NCBI GenBank assembly: GCA_004554205.1
Contig: SFNH01000001.1
Span: 1 to 64,000, forward strand
DNA from: Clostridium sp.
Lineage (GTDB): Bacteria > Bacillota > Clostridia > Lachnospirales > Lachnospiraceae
Length of the DNA: 64,000 nucleotides
Direction: 5' to 3'
In this document: piece after piece, positions 16,453 to 24,906 of the stretch
Numbering within the stretch: the first letter of the stretch is position 1
How the letters are laid out: the number at the start of each line of letters is the position of its first letter
Notes under the pieces: model-generated
What the model was told of the DNA's origin: nothing
Seen by the model: the letters and a program-made list of their open reading frames with translations, nothing else
The model's database searches: none
Position numbers and translations under genes: made by a program

Positions 16453-17106
16453 ATGGAAAAGAGCATGGAGCAGATTTGCGAGAAGGAAAAGGACAATCGT
16501 CTGATGATCTCCCTTCTCGCCCATATAGTCGAATTTCGCAACGGTGAGAGTGCAACGCACATATTCCATGTCCAGGCGATCACGGAAATGCTTCTCTTTC
16601 GCCTCTTGCATAAGACCGACCGCTATCCGCTTACCGCGTCTGAGGTGCACAGGATCGTCACCGCGTCGGCAATGCATGATATCGGCAAGATTTCCATTCC
16701 GGATAAGGTGCTCAACAAGCCGGGGCCGCTGACAGAGGAGGAATTCGACATGATGAAGCGCCACACAGAGATCGGCGCCGGGATACTGAGAGATCTTTCA
16801 CAGCAGTACAGCGATGAGCTTCTGGATACTGCTTTCCGAATTTGCCGCTGGCATCATGAGCGGTATGACGGCAGGGGCTATCCTGATGGCTTAAGAGGCG
16901 AGGAGATCCCGATCGATGCCCAGGTTGTGTCCCTGGCGGACGTCTATGACGCGCTCGTCAGCGAGCGGTGTTACAAAAAGCCTTTCAGCCATGAGGACGC
17001 GATGGCAATGATCCTGGGCGGCCAGTGCGGCGCGTTTAATCCGCTGCTTTTAGAGTGTCTTAAGGAGATCTCCGGCGAGCTGAAGCGCATGGTCTGCGGG
17101 GCGTAA
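16453..17106 (+). CDS. HD-GYP domain phosphodiesterase-like protein
   Basis: A 217-residue protein that is essentially one HD-GYP domain: HDIGKISIPDKVLNKPG, HTEIGAGIL, HHERYDGRGYPDGL and SLADVYDALVSERCYKKPF. The metal ligands and the GYP motif are intact, so cyclic-di-GMP hydrolysis is plausible. No receiver or sensor domain is attached. ATG 16453 has GGGGG about nine bases upstream; ATG 16411 abuts the repeat and has no ribosome site. The gene is bracketed by near-identical repeat copies (16381-16408 and 17102-17129), the second including its stop codon. Confidence 0.85.
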   Translation: MEKSMEQICEKEKDNRLMISLLAHIVEFRNGESATHIFHVQAITEMLLFRLLHKTDRYPLTASEVHRIVTASAMHDIGKISIPDKVLNKPGPLTEEEFDMMKRHTEIGAGILRDLSQQYSDELLDTAFRICRWHHERYDGRGYPDGLRGEEIPIDAQVVSLADVYDALVSERCYKKPFSHEDAMAMILGGQCGAFNPLLLECLKEISGELKRMVCGA

Positions 17107-17129
17107 CTGTGAAGGCGCTGAGCAGTCAC
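17102..17129. repeat. Dispersed palindromic repeat, copy 6
   Basis: Runs CGTAACTGTGAAGGCGC then TGAGCAGTCAC; 24 of 28 positions match 16381-16408. The TAA inside it (17104-17106) is the stop codon of the HD-GYP gene. Confidence 0.75.
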
Positions 17130-17160
17130 AAAATAACTCAGAATAAAAGGGGGACATTTT

Positions 17161-19521
17161 ATGGACAAGGTACTGTACGATCTGATGGATTGGGCTGGCA
17201 TTGAGGAGCTGGTGTATTCGGAGGCGGCAAATCCGGAACGGCTGCTGGGCCCGCATATCGTGCCGGAGGGGCTTTTGATTCAGACGTTTATTCCGACGGC
17301 GGATGCGGTCGCGGTAAAGCTCGGCGGCCAGACATATCCGATGGAGCGGCAAGATGAGGCCGGCTTTTTTGCGGCGCTGCTCCCGCGAAAGACGGTGGCG
17401 GACTACACGCTGCTTGTGGATTTCTCCGGAGGCGGGCAGGAGGAGCTCTATGATCCTTATGCGTTCCCGTCACGCTACAGTGAGGCGGAGTTAAAGAAGT
17501 TTGACGCCGGCATCTATTATGATGTCTACAAGAAGATGGGCGCGCACCCGATGACGATAAACGGTGTGAGCGGCGTGTATTTCTCCGTGTGGGCGCCGTG
17601 TGCGATGCGCGTCAGCGTGGTGGGCGGCTTTAACATGTGGGACGGCAGGCGGCACCAGATGAGGCGGCTGGGAGATTCGGGCGTGTTTGACCTGTTCATT
17701 CCGGGGCTTGCGGCAGGGGAGATCTACAAGTATGAGATTAAGACCCACAGGGGTGAGCCGATGTTAAAGGCGGATCCCTACGGCAATTACGCGGAGCTGC
17801 GCCCCAACACGGCTTCCATTGTGTGGGATTTGGATCAGTTCAGCTGGAGCGACGCAAAGTGGATGAAGGAGCGGGAGAAGATCAACGAGAAGGACAAGCC
17901 GCTTTCGATTTACGAGGTACACCTCGGCTCTTTTATCCGCAGGCCGCAGGCGAAGGACGAGGCGGGCAATGGAATCGTCGGCTCCGAGTTTTACAACTAC
18001 CGGGAGATCGCGCCGCGCCTCGCGGAATATGTGAAGGAGATGGGCTACACCCACGTCGAGCTGATGCCGGTTATGGAGCATCCCCTTGACGCTTCCTGGG
18101 GCTATCAGGTGACGGGCTACTATGCGCCGACGAGCCGTTACGGCACGCCGGACGACTTTATGTTTTTCATGGACTATATGCACGGACAGGGCATCGGCGT
18201 GATCCTGGACTGGGTTCCGGCGCATTTCCCGCGTGACGCCTACGGCCTGGCGTGTTTTGACGGAAGCTGTGTGTACGAGCATCAGGATCCGCGGCAGGGC
18301 TCACATCCGCACTGGGGGACGTTGATCTACAACTACGGACGTCCGCAGGTGACGAATTTTCTGATCGCGAACGCGCTGTTCTGGGCGAAGCAGTATCACG
18401 CCGACGGCATCCGCATGGACGCGGTGGCTTCCATGCTCTACCTCGATTACGGGAAGAATGACGGCGAGTGGGTCGCAAATATCTACGGCGGCCATGAGAA
18501 TCTCGAGGCGGTCGAGTTTTTGAAGCATCTAAACAGCATATTCAAAAAGGAAGTGAAGGGCGCGCTCCTCATCGCCGAGGAATCGACCGCATGGCCGAAG
18601 ATTACGGGCGATGTAAAGGAAAACGGGCTCGGCTTCGACTATAAGTGGAACATGGGCTGGATGAATGACTTTACAAGCTACTTAAAGTGTGACCCCTACT
18701 GGCGGAATCAGCATTACGGCGAGCTGACCTTCAGTATGCTGTATGCGTACAGTGAAGATTTCGTGCTCGTATTCTCGCATGATGAGGTGGTGCACGGAAA
18801 GGCGTCCATGCTGTGCAAGATGCCGGGTGAGACATACGAGGCGAAGGCGGCGAATCTGCGCGCGGCGTACGGTTATATGTACGGGCATCCGGGGAAGAAG
18901 CTTCTGTTCATGGGGCAGGAGTTCGCTCAGGTCTCCGAGTGGAATGAGAATGAGGAGCTGCCGTGGGGTATCCTCGAGTATCCGGTGCACAAGGGGACAC
19001 AGGACTATGTAAAGGCGCTCAACGCGCTTTATCGGACGCACTCGGCGCTGTATGAGAAGGATTTTCACCCGGATGGCTTTCAGTGGATCAACTGCACATC
19101 CGGAAGCGATAACATTGTCACATTCCAGAGGCGGACGGACAAGCCGGAGGAGACGCTTCTGTTTGTTTGCAACTTTGCGCCCGTGGAGCATGAGGCGTAC
19201 CGGATGGGCGTGCCGTTCTATGGAAAATATAAGGAGATTTTAAACAGCGATGACAGGAAATTCGGCGGAAGCGGCAAGGGGAATCCGCGCGTAAAGACCG
19301 CAAAGCAGGAGGAGTGCGACGGCCATGCGCATTCGCTGGTCATTGATCTGCCGCCGATGTCAACCCTTGTATTTTCCTGCGAGCCGATGAAAGCGCCGGA
19401 GAAGAAAGTTCCGGTGAAAAAGGCGCAGGAAAAGAAGACCCCGGTAAAAAAGGCGCCGGAAAAGAAAACTGCGGTGAAAAAGGCGGCAGCGAAGAAGGTA
19501 ATGCCGAAGAAGAAGTCATGA
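17161..19521 (+). CDS. glgB: 1,4-alpha-glucan branching enzyme with a Lys/Pro/Ala-rich tail
   Basis: A 786-residue GH13 enzyme that makes alpha-1,6 branches in glycogen. N-terminal beta domains include a CBM48 (YFSVWAPCAMRVSVVGGFNMWDGRRHQMR). The barrel carries Asp420 (DGIRMDAV), Glu473 (LLIAEEST) and Asp541 (FSHDEVVHG). Residues 744-786 are an unusual basic tail of about four units of the form KAPEKKVPVK, similar to histone H1-like tails and not part of normal GlgB. GGGGG lies ten bases before ATG 17161. It ends six bases inside the convergent pyrC. Confidence 0.93.
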   Translation: MDKVLYDLMDWAGIEELVYSEAANPERLLGPHIVPEGLLIQTFIPTADAVAVKLGGQTYPMERQDEAGFFAALLPRKTVADYTLLVDFSGGGQEELYDPYAFPSRYSEAELKKFDAGIYYDVYKKMGAHPMTINGVSGVYFSVWAPCAMRVSVVGGFNMWDGRRHQMRRLGDSGVFDLFIPGLAAGEIYKYEIKTHRGEPMLKADPYGNYAELRPNTASIVWDLDQFSWSDAKWMKEREKINEKDKPLSIYEVHLGSFIRRPQAKDEAGNGIVGSEFYNYREIAPRLAEYVKEMGYTHVELMPVMEHPLDASWGYQVTGYYAPTSRYGTPDDFMFFMDYMHGQGIGVILDWVPAHFPRDAYGLACFDGSCVYEHQDPRQGSHPHWGTLIYNYGRPQVTNFLIANALFWAKQYHADGIRMDAVASMLYLDYGKNDGEWVANIYGGHENLEAVEFLKHLNSIFKKEVKGALLIAEESTAWPKITGDVKENGLGFDYKWNMGWMNDFTSYLKCDPYWRNQHYGELTFSMLYAYSEDFVLVFSHDEVVHGKASMLCKMPGETYEAKAANLRAAYGYMYGHPGKKLLFMGQEFAQVSEWNENEELPWGILEYPVHKGTQDYVKALNALYRTHSALYEKDFHPDGFQWINCTSGSDNIVTFQRRTDKPEETLLFVCNFAPVEHEAYRMGVPFYGKYKEILNSDDRKFGGSGKGNPRVKTAKQEECDGHAHSLVIDLPPMSTLVFSCEPMKAPEKKVPVKKAQEKKTPVKKAPEKKTAVKKAAAKKVMPKKKS

Positions 19522-20802
19522 CGGATCGCGGTAGGCGACCCGCCCGCCGCAGATCGTGTATTTTACCTTTCCGTACAGACGCTCACCGATAAACGGTGAG
19601 TTGTCTGACCTGGAAGCAAACTGTGTGACAGTCCATTCTTCGTCCGGGTCAAAGATTACGAGGTCGGCGTCGGCGCCCTTGCCGATCCGGCCTTTTGTGT
19701 CCTCCAGATGATAGAGGATCGCGGGATTTAAGCTCATCTTCTCGATGAGCGCAAGGAGGCTTAAGTGTCCGGCGCGGACAAGGTTGGTGATGCCGAGCGC
19801 CAGTGCGGTCTCAAGCCCGATGATGCCGCTGGGGGCATTAAGCAGCGGGCGTTTTTTTTCTTCCGCGCTGTGCGGCGCGTGGTCTGTGGCGATGATGTCG
19901 ATAACGCCCTCCTTAAGCCCGCGGATCAGCGCGTCTCTGTCCGCGGCTGTACGCAGCGGCGGATTCATCTTTGCGAGCGTTCCGTGCTTTAGTACGGCGG
20001 TCTCGTCAAGTGAGAAGTGGTGCGGCGTCACCTCCGCCATCACATGGGCCCCGAGCTGTTTTGCCAGCGCTACCATGCGGACGGAGTTTGCCGAGCTGAT
20101 GTGCTGGATGTCGATGGCCGCGCCGGTGTGAAGCGCAAGCATACAGTCCCGCGCCACCATCACGTCCTCCGCGGCGGCAGGAGAGCCGCCGATGCCAAGC
20201 TTTTCAGAGACCGCGCCGCGGTTGATGCCGTTGTTTTCGATGAGGGACGGCTCTTCCTCGTGGAAGCTTAGCGGCACATTAAGCCGGGCAGATTCCTCCA
20301 TCGCTTTTTTCACGATCGCCGCGTTTTGAAGCGGGATGCCGTCGTCGGTGAAGCCGACGGCTCCGTGCGCTTTCAGCGTCTCCATATCGGTCAGGGTCTC
20401 CCCCTTCATGCCGACGGTAATGCAGGCGGCTGTCATCACGTTGATTGGCGTCTTCTTCCCCTCATCAATTACATACCTGAGCGTTTCCGCATTATCCACG
20501 GGCGGTCTTGTGTTCGCCATGCAGATCACGGTGGTAAAGCCGCCGGACGCGGCAGCAGCAGCGCCGGTATGGATATCCTCTTTATAAGTGAATCCCGGGT
20601 CGCGGAAATGTACATGCACGTCGATCAGTCCCGGCGCGACGACCATGCCGGAGGCGTCGATGAGGGATGTGGCGGCGGCGCCGTAGCGCTCTTTCATTCC
20701 ATCGCCCATATCTGTGATCTTCCCCCGGTCGATTGCCAGGTCCGTTACTCTGTCGGTTCCCGATCCCGGGTCGAGAATCCGTCCGCCGCAGATCAGAATC
20801 AT
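19516..20802 (-). CDS. pyrC: Dihydroorotase
   Basis: A 428-residue zinc amidohydrolase that closes carbamoyl-aspartate to dihydroorotate in pyrimidine synthesis. DVHVHFRDPG gives the first metal ligands, a Lys/His/Asp set follows, and ATDHAPHSAEEK carries the catalytic Asp. Length fits the class I (B. subtilis-like) enzyme. It stands alone, without other pyr genes, and overlaps the end of glgB by six bases tail to tail. Twelve bases separate it from the upstream PIN gene, so it may be read from the toxin-antitoxin transcript. Confidence 0.95.
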   Translation of the reverse strand: MILICGGRILDPGSGTDRVTDLAIDRGKITDMGDGMKERYGAAATSLIDASGMVVAPGLIDVHVHFRDPGFTYKEDIHTGAAAAASGGFTTVICMANTRPPVDNAETLRYVIDEGKKTPINVMTAACITVGMKGETLTDMETLKAHGAVGFTDDGIPLQNAAIVKKAMEESARLNVPLSFHEEEPSLIENNGINRGAVSEKLGIGGSPAAAEDVMVARDCMLALHTGAAIDIQHISSANSVRMVALAKQLGAHVMAEVTPHHFSLDETAVLKHGTLAKMNPPLRTAADRDALIRGLKEGVIDIIATDHAPHSAEEKKRPLLNAPSGIIGLETALALGITNLVRAGHLSLLALIEKMSLNPAILYHLEDTKGRIGKGADADLVIFDPDEEWTVTQFASRSDNSPFIGERLYGKVKYTICGGRVAYRDPS

Positions 20803-20814
20803 AAAACAAGCCTC

Positions 20815-21231
20815 CTATTTGTTTTTGCTCAATAGATCGAGCAGTTCTCTTGGAGTTACAATAAATGGCTTCCTGGGGAAATGTTTGATATTTCCGGTTA
20901 CAAGGTAGGCGCCGTCGTCATGTTTTTCCAGGGCTACCTCGTAAAATGGCAAGTCATTCATGTCCGAAAGCATTATGCCGGAAGGAGACGGATCGACCGA
21001 TATGCCGTATTGTTCTATGGCAGAGAGGAGATATTCGATGGCGTCACCGGAAAAGCCGAATTTCTTACGGTATAAAACTTCACGATACTCTTTTGTGATT
21101 ACATGGCTGTAAAGAGGGATGATCTCGCCTCTGATTACTTTGCCAACGACCTGAACGGTTGCAGCGTCATCCTTAGCGGACAGCAATGCAGATACGAGCA
21201 CATTTGTATCGAGTACCGCATAGCGGATCAT
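20815..21231 (-). CDS. PIN-domain toxin of a type II toxin-antitoxin pair
   Basis: A 138-residue PIN-fold ribonuclease-like protein of the COG1569 type: VLDTNVLVSALLS at the N-terminus, conserved acids in the middle (KEYREVLYRKKF, SDMNDLPFYEVALE) and DGAYLVTGNIKHFP near the end. These acids should bind Mg2+ for RNA cleavage. The start overlaps the stop of the upstream antitoxin gene by four bases, so the pair is coupled. Confidence 0.85.
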   Translation of the reverse strand: MIRYAVLDTNVLVSALLSAKDDAATVQVVGKVIRGEIIPLYSHVITKEYREVLYRKKFGFSGDAIEYLLSAIEQYGISVDPSPSGIMLSDMNDLPFYEVALEKHDDGAYLVTGNIKHFPRKPFIVTPRELLDLLSKNK

Positions 21232-21527
21232 ACGTCAGCCTCACTGCGTGCAAGATCAATCTCCTCGTTAATTTCATCAAGTTCCATGTCGGCAACACCG
21301 TTATCTCTGGCTTGTGCCCGTAAAGCCATGAAAGCCTGCATTGCACCTTCTCTGGTAATCTTTGTCTCAGGAGAGGAAATCTCAAAAGGAATTCTGCGCT
21401 GCCTCACCACGGCTCGTGCAAAAACATTGATTGCGGTAGTAGTGTTCATTCCGAATTCCTGACATAATCCGTCAAATTGTTTTTTTAATGCTTCATCCAT
21501 GCGGACGCTGAAAGTTGCCTGTGCCAT
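21228..21527 (-). CDS. RelB/DinJ-family antitoxin
   Basis: A 99-residue protein starting AQATFSVRMDEALKKQFDGLCQEFGMNTTTAINVFARAVVRQRRIPFEI, the ribbon-helix-helix DNA-binding signature of RelB/DinJ. The C-terminal part is acidic and should wrap the toxin. It comes first in the pair and probably represses it. Its partner is a PIN protein rather than RelE/YafQ. An AAGGAGG-type site (plus strand CCTCCTT, 21535-21541) precedes the start. Confidence 0.85.
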   Translation of the reverse strand: MAQATFSVRMDEALKKQFDGLCQEFGMNTTTAINVFARAVVRQRRIPFEISSPETKITREGAMQAFMALRAQARDNGVADMELDEINEEIDLARSEADV

Positions 21528-21610
21528 TACCTCGCCTCCTTCTCTTTTTTATATTGTATGCTAAATGGTGCAAAATGTCAACAAAAATAACCTGATAGGT
21601 GCAATCAAGG

Positions 21611-21732
21611 GTAACAGTTCAGCCATGCGGCTCACCTCGGTCGCGGGCGGCGTTCTTGTTTTTGTTCGGTCGCCGGATGTAACATTCTTACGGACTTTGC
21701 AGCAAGTGCAAAGTCCTACTTTAAACTGTTAT
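21611..21732. repeat. Dispersed palindromic repeat, copy 7 (modules A and B)
   Basis: Starts GTAACAGTTCAGCCATGCGG and ends AACTGTTATC, so TAACAGTT and AACTGTTA are terminal inverted repeats about 120 bases apart. Module A (to 21668) matches copies 2 and 4. Module B (21684-21720) has a perfect hairpin GGACTTTGC/GCAAAGTCC and recurs inverted in copy 10. It fills much of the 368-base gap upstream of the antitoxin; bases 21733-21830 hold nothing I recognise. Confidence 0.8.
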
Positions 21733-21830
21733 CATCAAAGCGCACTGTCCGAGCCGTAGGCGAGTTTGCGCGACTGGCGGCTACGCAGCGTGTCACACGG
21801 GCTGCCTGTCCGGGAGCTGCGGCGTAAAAT

Positions 21831-21866
21831 AACAGCCCCCGCGGGCATCTTCCCGCGGGGGCTGTT
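21831..21866 (-). terminator. Strong hairpin terminator after the DUF378 gene
   Basis: AACAGCCCCCGCGGG at 21831-21845 pairs over 15 bases with 21852-21866. On the minus strand it is followed by ATTTT, so it ends the DUF378 transcript. Confidence 0.8.
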
Positions 21867-21895
21867 GTTACAGTCCTTCGATTTTCTATAGTGCG

Positions 21896-22108
21896 TTACT
21901 GCGCCGCAGCTTCCCCGTCCCGCATATAAAAGCTGATCAGATAAAGCCCGCACAGACCAACCAGCGCATAGATGATCCGGGACAGCCAGGACATGCTTCC
22001 AAACAGAAAGGCTACCAGGTTAAAATCGAAAAATCCAACCAGTCCCCAGTTGACGGCACCGATGATCGCAATGGTCAGCGCCGTGTAATCTAATGCCTTA
22101 TTTCTCAT
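21896..22108 (-). CDS. DUF378 (YuzA-like) small membrane protein
   Basis: A 70-residue protein with two hydrophobic helices: YTALTIAIIGAVNWGLVGFFDFNLVAFLFG and LSRIIYALVGLCGLYLISFYMRD. The GAVNWGLVG...FNLV motif is typical of DUF378. The start at 22108 has AAAGGAGG just upstream; the longer frame to 22171 does not. Function unknown. It lies 77 bases after potD on the same strand and ends at a strong terminator, so it may be the last gene of the pot transcript. Confidence 0.85.
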   Translation of the reverse strand: MRNKALDYTALTIAIIGAVNWGLVGFFDFNLVAFLFGSMSWLSRIIYALVGLCGLYLISFYMRDGEAAAQ

Positions 22109-22185
22109 GGCAATACCTCCTTTTATGCGGGTAGTATTACCGGATTTGGAATAATTATTCGGCACGATCACGCGGGCGCGCAGGA

Positions 22186-23292
22186 CTACTTTGACTTTAC
22201 TTCTTTCCAGAGGCTGTTGTAGATGGAATCCACGTCATCGCCGAGGTACTGGAACACCTCGGAATTTTTGAGGGAATCCATCTCCGGGAACAGCGCCCTG
22301 TTGGTTTGCGTCTCCTTATCAAGCATCTCAAACGCGCCCCTGTTGGGGGTCGGATAGGTGATGTACTCAAAGTTTGCCTTCGCGATCTCGGGGCGGCAGA
22401 GGAAATCGATCCATTTCTCGGCATTTTCTTTGTTTTTTGCATTTTTCGGAATCACCCAGGAGTCGATCCACAGATTCGTGCCTTCCTCGGGCAGTACATA
22501 CTCTAAGGTGTAGTCGAGCCCGAGATTTTTGACTTCCTCCTGAATGTAGAGCATCTCGCCGGAGTAGATCACGCCCACGGCGGCTTCGCCGCCGATCATT
22601 TTGTCGCGCACCTGGTCGATGACGTATGCCTGCACCAACGGCTTCTGGTCAATCAGCGCCTGTTTTGCTTTTTCAAGCTCCTGCCTGTCGGAGGTGTTCA
22701 TGGAATTGCCGTCCTTTTTTAGCGCGACCATAAAGGCGTCGCGGACGCTGTCCTGCATGAGGATTTCGCCTTTTAAGCGCTCATCCCAGAGATCCGCCCA
22801 TTTGGTGGGCGCTTCCACGCCGAGCTCCTCAAGGCGCTTTGTGTTGTAGAGAATGCCTACCGTGCCCCAGCAGTAGGGGACGGAGTATCTGTTCTCCGGG
22901 TCAAAGGCTCTCGACATCTCCATGTATGCCGGATCGATCTGGTCGATATTCGGAACATTGTCAAAATTGATCTCGGCGAGCATATCATTTTCGCGCATCT
23001 TCTGGATCATGTAGTCTGAGGGGCAGACCACATCGTAGCTTACGGCGCCGGCCTCGATAACGGGGTACATCTCCTCGTTTGTCTCAAACATGTCGTAAAT
23101 GACCCGGATGCCGGTCTCATCCTCGAACTGCGAGATCACATCCTCGTCGATGTACTCTCCCCAGTTGTAGACATAAAGCTCGCCGGCCCCGTTTTCGGAG
23201 GCGTTGCCCCCCGCGGAGGCGCCACAGCCGGAAAGCAGGGCGGCGGAAGCGGCAAGGACTGCAAACGACATCACAATTTTAGTTTTCTTCAT
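22186..23292 (-). CDS. potD: Spermidine/putrescine-binding lipoprotein PotD
   Basis: A 368-residue extracellular solute-binding lipoprotein. The signal peptide MKKTKIVMSFAVLAASAALLSGC ends in a lipobox with the lipidated Cys at 23. The mature part starts LYVYNWGEYIDEDVISQFEDETGI, the PotD/PotF signature, and holds VVCPSDYMIQKM and a Trp-rich VPYCWGTVGILYN. It captures polyamines for the PotABC importer. Last of four pot genes, two bases after potC. Confidence 0.94.
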   Translation of the reverse strand: MKKTKIVMSFAVLAASAALLSGCGASAGGNASENGAGELYVYNWGEYIDEDVISQFEDETGIRVIYDMFETNEEMYPVIEAGAVSYDVVCPSDYMIQKMRENDMLAEINFDNVPNIDQIDPAYMEMSRAFDPENRYSVPYCWGTVGILYNTKRLEELGVEAPTKWADLWDERLKGEILMQDSVRDAFMVALKKDGNSMNTSDRQELEKAKQALIDQKPLVQAYVIDQVRDKMIGGEAAVGVIYSGEMLYIQEEVKNLGLDYTLEYVLPEEGTNLWIDSWVIPKNAKNKENAEKWIDFLCRPEIAKANFEYITYPTPNRGAFEMLDKETQTNRALFPEMDSLKNSEVFQYLGDDVDSIYNSLWKEVKSK

Positions 23293-23294
23293 AG

Positions 23295-24092
23295 TTATTC
23301 GCTCCTTTCTTTTTTCTTTGGCGCAAAGTTGCTGATGATAAGTAAGGCGAGCACCGCGGTGAAGATCACCGTGGAGAGCGCGTACATCGACGGTTTGATT
23401 CCTCTGCGCACCTCGCTGTAGATCAAGGTGGAGAGTGTGTTGATGCCCGCGCCGCGTGTAAAGTGCGTGATGATGAAATCGTCAAGCGACATCGTGAATG
23501 CCAGCAGAAAGCCGGAGAGCACGCCCGGAAGGATATCCGGGAACACGACCTTAAAGAACGCGTAAACAGGGCCCGCGCCCAGGTCCATGGCTGCCTCGTA
23601 GGTGAATTTGCTGGTCTGCTTGAGCTTTGGCATGACACTTAATATCACATAGGGGATATTAAAGGTAATATGCGCGATCAGCACGGTCTTAAATCCCAGC
23701 GAGACGCCGAAGGCGATGAAGGCGAGCATCAGCGAGATGCCTGTGACGATATCCGCGTTTAACATCGGGATGTTAGTGATCCCCATCACGATCGTCTTCG
23801 GGAGCGCTCTCATGCTGTTTATGGCAATGGCGGCCGCGGTGCCGATGATCGTGGCGGCGAGCGCCGACAAAAACGCGATCAGCAGTGTGTTGCGCAGAGC
23901 GTCCATGATGTTGCGGCTCGCGAACATCTGGGTGTACCACTGCAGAGTAAAGCCCCCCCACTGCGTGCGGGATTTGGAGCTGTTAAAGGACAAAACGGCC
24001 ATGGTGGCAATCGGCGCGTACAGAAAGACCATGATGATGGACAGATAGAAATTCTGCCATATGCGTTTGAGATTCTGCCGTATTCTGCTCAT
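23295..24092 (-). CDS. potC: Spermidine/putrescine ABC transporter permease PotC
   Basis: A 265-residue inner-membrane permease with about six helices; the EAA loop is TYEAAMDLGAGPVYAFFKVVFPDILPG. The start at 24092 lies one base after the potB stop; a GTG at 24104 is the alternative. The protein pairs with PotB to form the channel. Confidence 0.92.
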   Translation of the reverse strand: MSRIRQNLKRIWQNFYLSIIMVFLYAPIATMAVLSFNSSKSRTQWGGFTLQWYTQMFASRNIMDALRNTLLIAFLSALAATIIGTAAAIAINSMRALPKTIVMGITNIPMLNADIVTGISLMLAFIAFGVSLGFKTVLIAHITFNIPYVILSVMPKLKQTSKFTYEAAMDLGAGPVYAFFKVVFPDILPGVLSGFLLAFTMSLDDFIITHFTRGAGINTLSTLIYSEVRRGIKPSMYALSTVIFTAVLALLIISNFAPKKKERSE

Positions 24093-24093
24093 G

Positions 24094-24906
24094 CTAGAAT
24101 GCACTCCCTTCTCCGTTTTTGTCGTACTTGGCGATCAATGCCATGCTGATGAGGATAAATGCCATAAGCACCAGCGAAAGGCCGGAGCCTAAGTTCCGGT
24201 TGCCCCCTCTGGTGAACTCCTGTTCGATGACATTGCCGATCAGGAGGATCTTGCTGCCTCCGAGGAGGTTTGAGATCACGAAGGTTGTAAGCGCCGGCAC
24301 GAACACCATGGTGATGCCGCTGATGACGCCCGGCACGCTTAAGGGGAACCATACCCACAGCAGCGTCTGGAGAGAATTTGCCCCGAGGTCACGCGCGGCG
24401 TTTACGGTATTGTCGTCAATCTTGCACAGGACGTTGTAAATCGGGAGCACCATAAAGGGCAGGAAGTTGTAGACCATGCCCAGGACGATGGCGCCCGGTG
24501 TGTTGATGAGGCTTTGCGGCGGAAGGTGCAGCAGATTCAAGATGCCGTTGATCACGCCGTTTTTCTCAAGCAGGGTCTGCCACGCCAGGGTGCGCAGCAG
24601 GAAATTCATCCACATGGGAAGAATGAAAATAAACACGATAAAGCTTCCCTGACCCATTCCGCGGTTTCTTAGGATCATCGCCAGCGGATACGCCAGGATG
24701 AGGCAGATGAGCGTGCTGATCAGGGACAGCGCAAGGGACAGTCCGAGCGCCTTTAAGTGTTCCGGCGTGGCGATGGAGAGCAGGTTTTTCAGGGTAAAGG
24801 CCCCGGTCCTGTCCGTCAGCCCGTAAAACACGATAAGTCCGAGAGGAATGATGATAAAACCGATCATCCAGACCAGATACGGTCCGGCCAGCCATTTCTT
24901 ATTCAT
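24094..24906 (-). CDS. potB: Spermidine/putrescine ABC transporter permease PotB
   Basis: A 270-residue permease with about six helices and the EAA loop [25 protein letters not shown]. The start [13 protein letters not shown] at 24906 overlaps the end of potA by eight bases, which supports it over the longer frame to 24927. Confidence 0.92.
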   Translation of the reverse strand: MNKKWLAGPYLVWMIGFIIIPLGLIVFYGLTDRTGAFTLKNLLSIATPEHLKALGLSLALSLISTLICLILAYPLAMILRNRGMGQGSFIVFIFILPMWMNFLLRTLAWQTLLEKNGVINGILNLLHLPPQSLINTPGAIVLGMVYNFLPFMVLPIYNVLCKIDDNTVNAARDLGANSLQTLLWVWFPLSVPGVISGITMVFVPALTTFVISNLLGGSKILLIGNVIEQEFTRGGNRNLGSGLSLVLMAFILISMALIAKYDKNGEGSAF

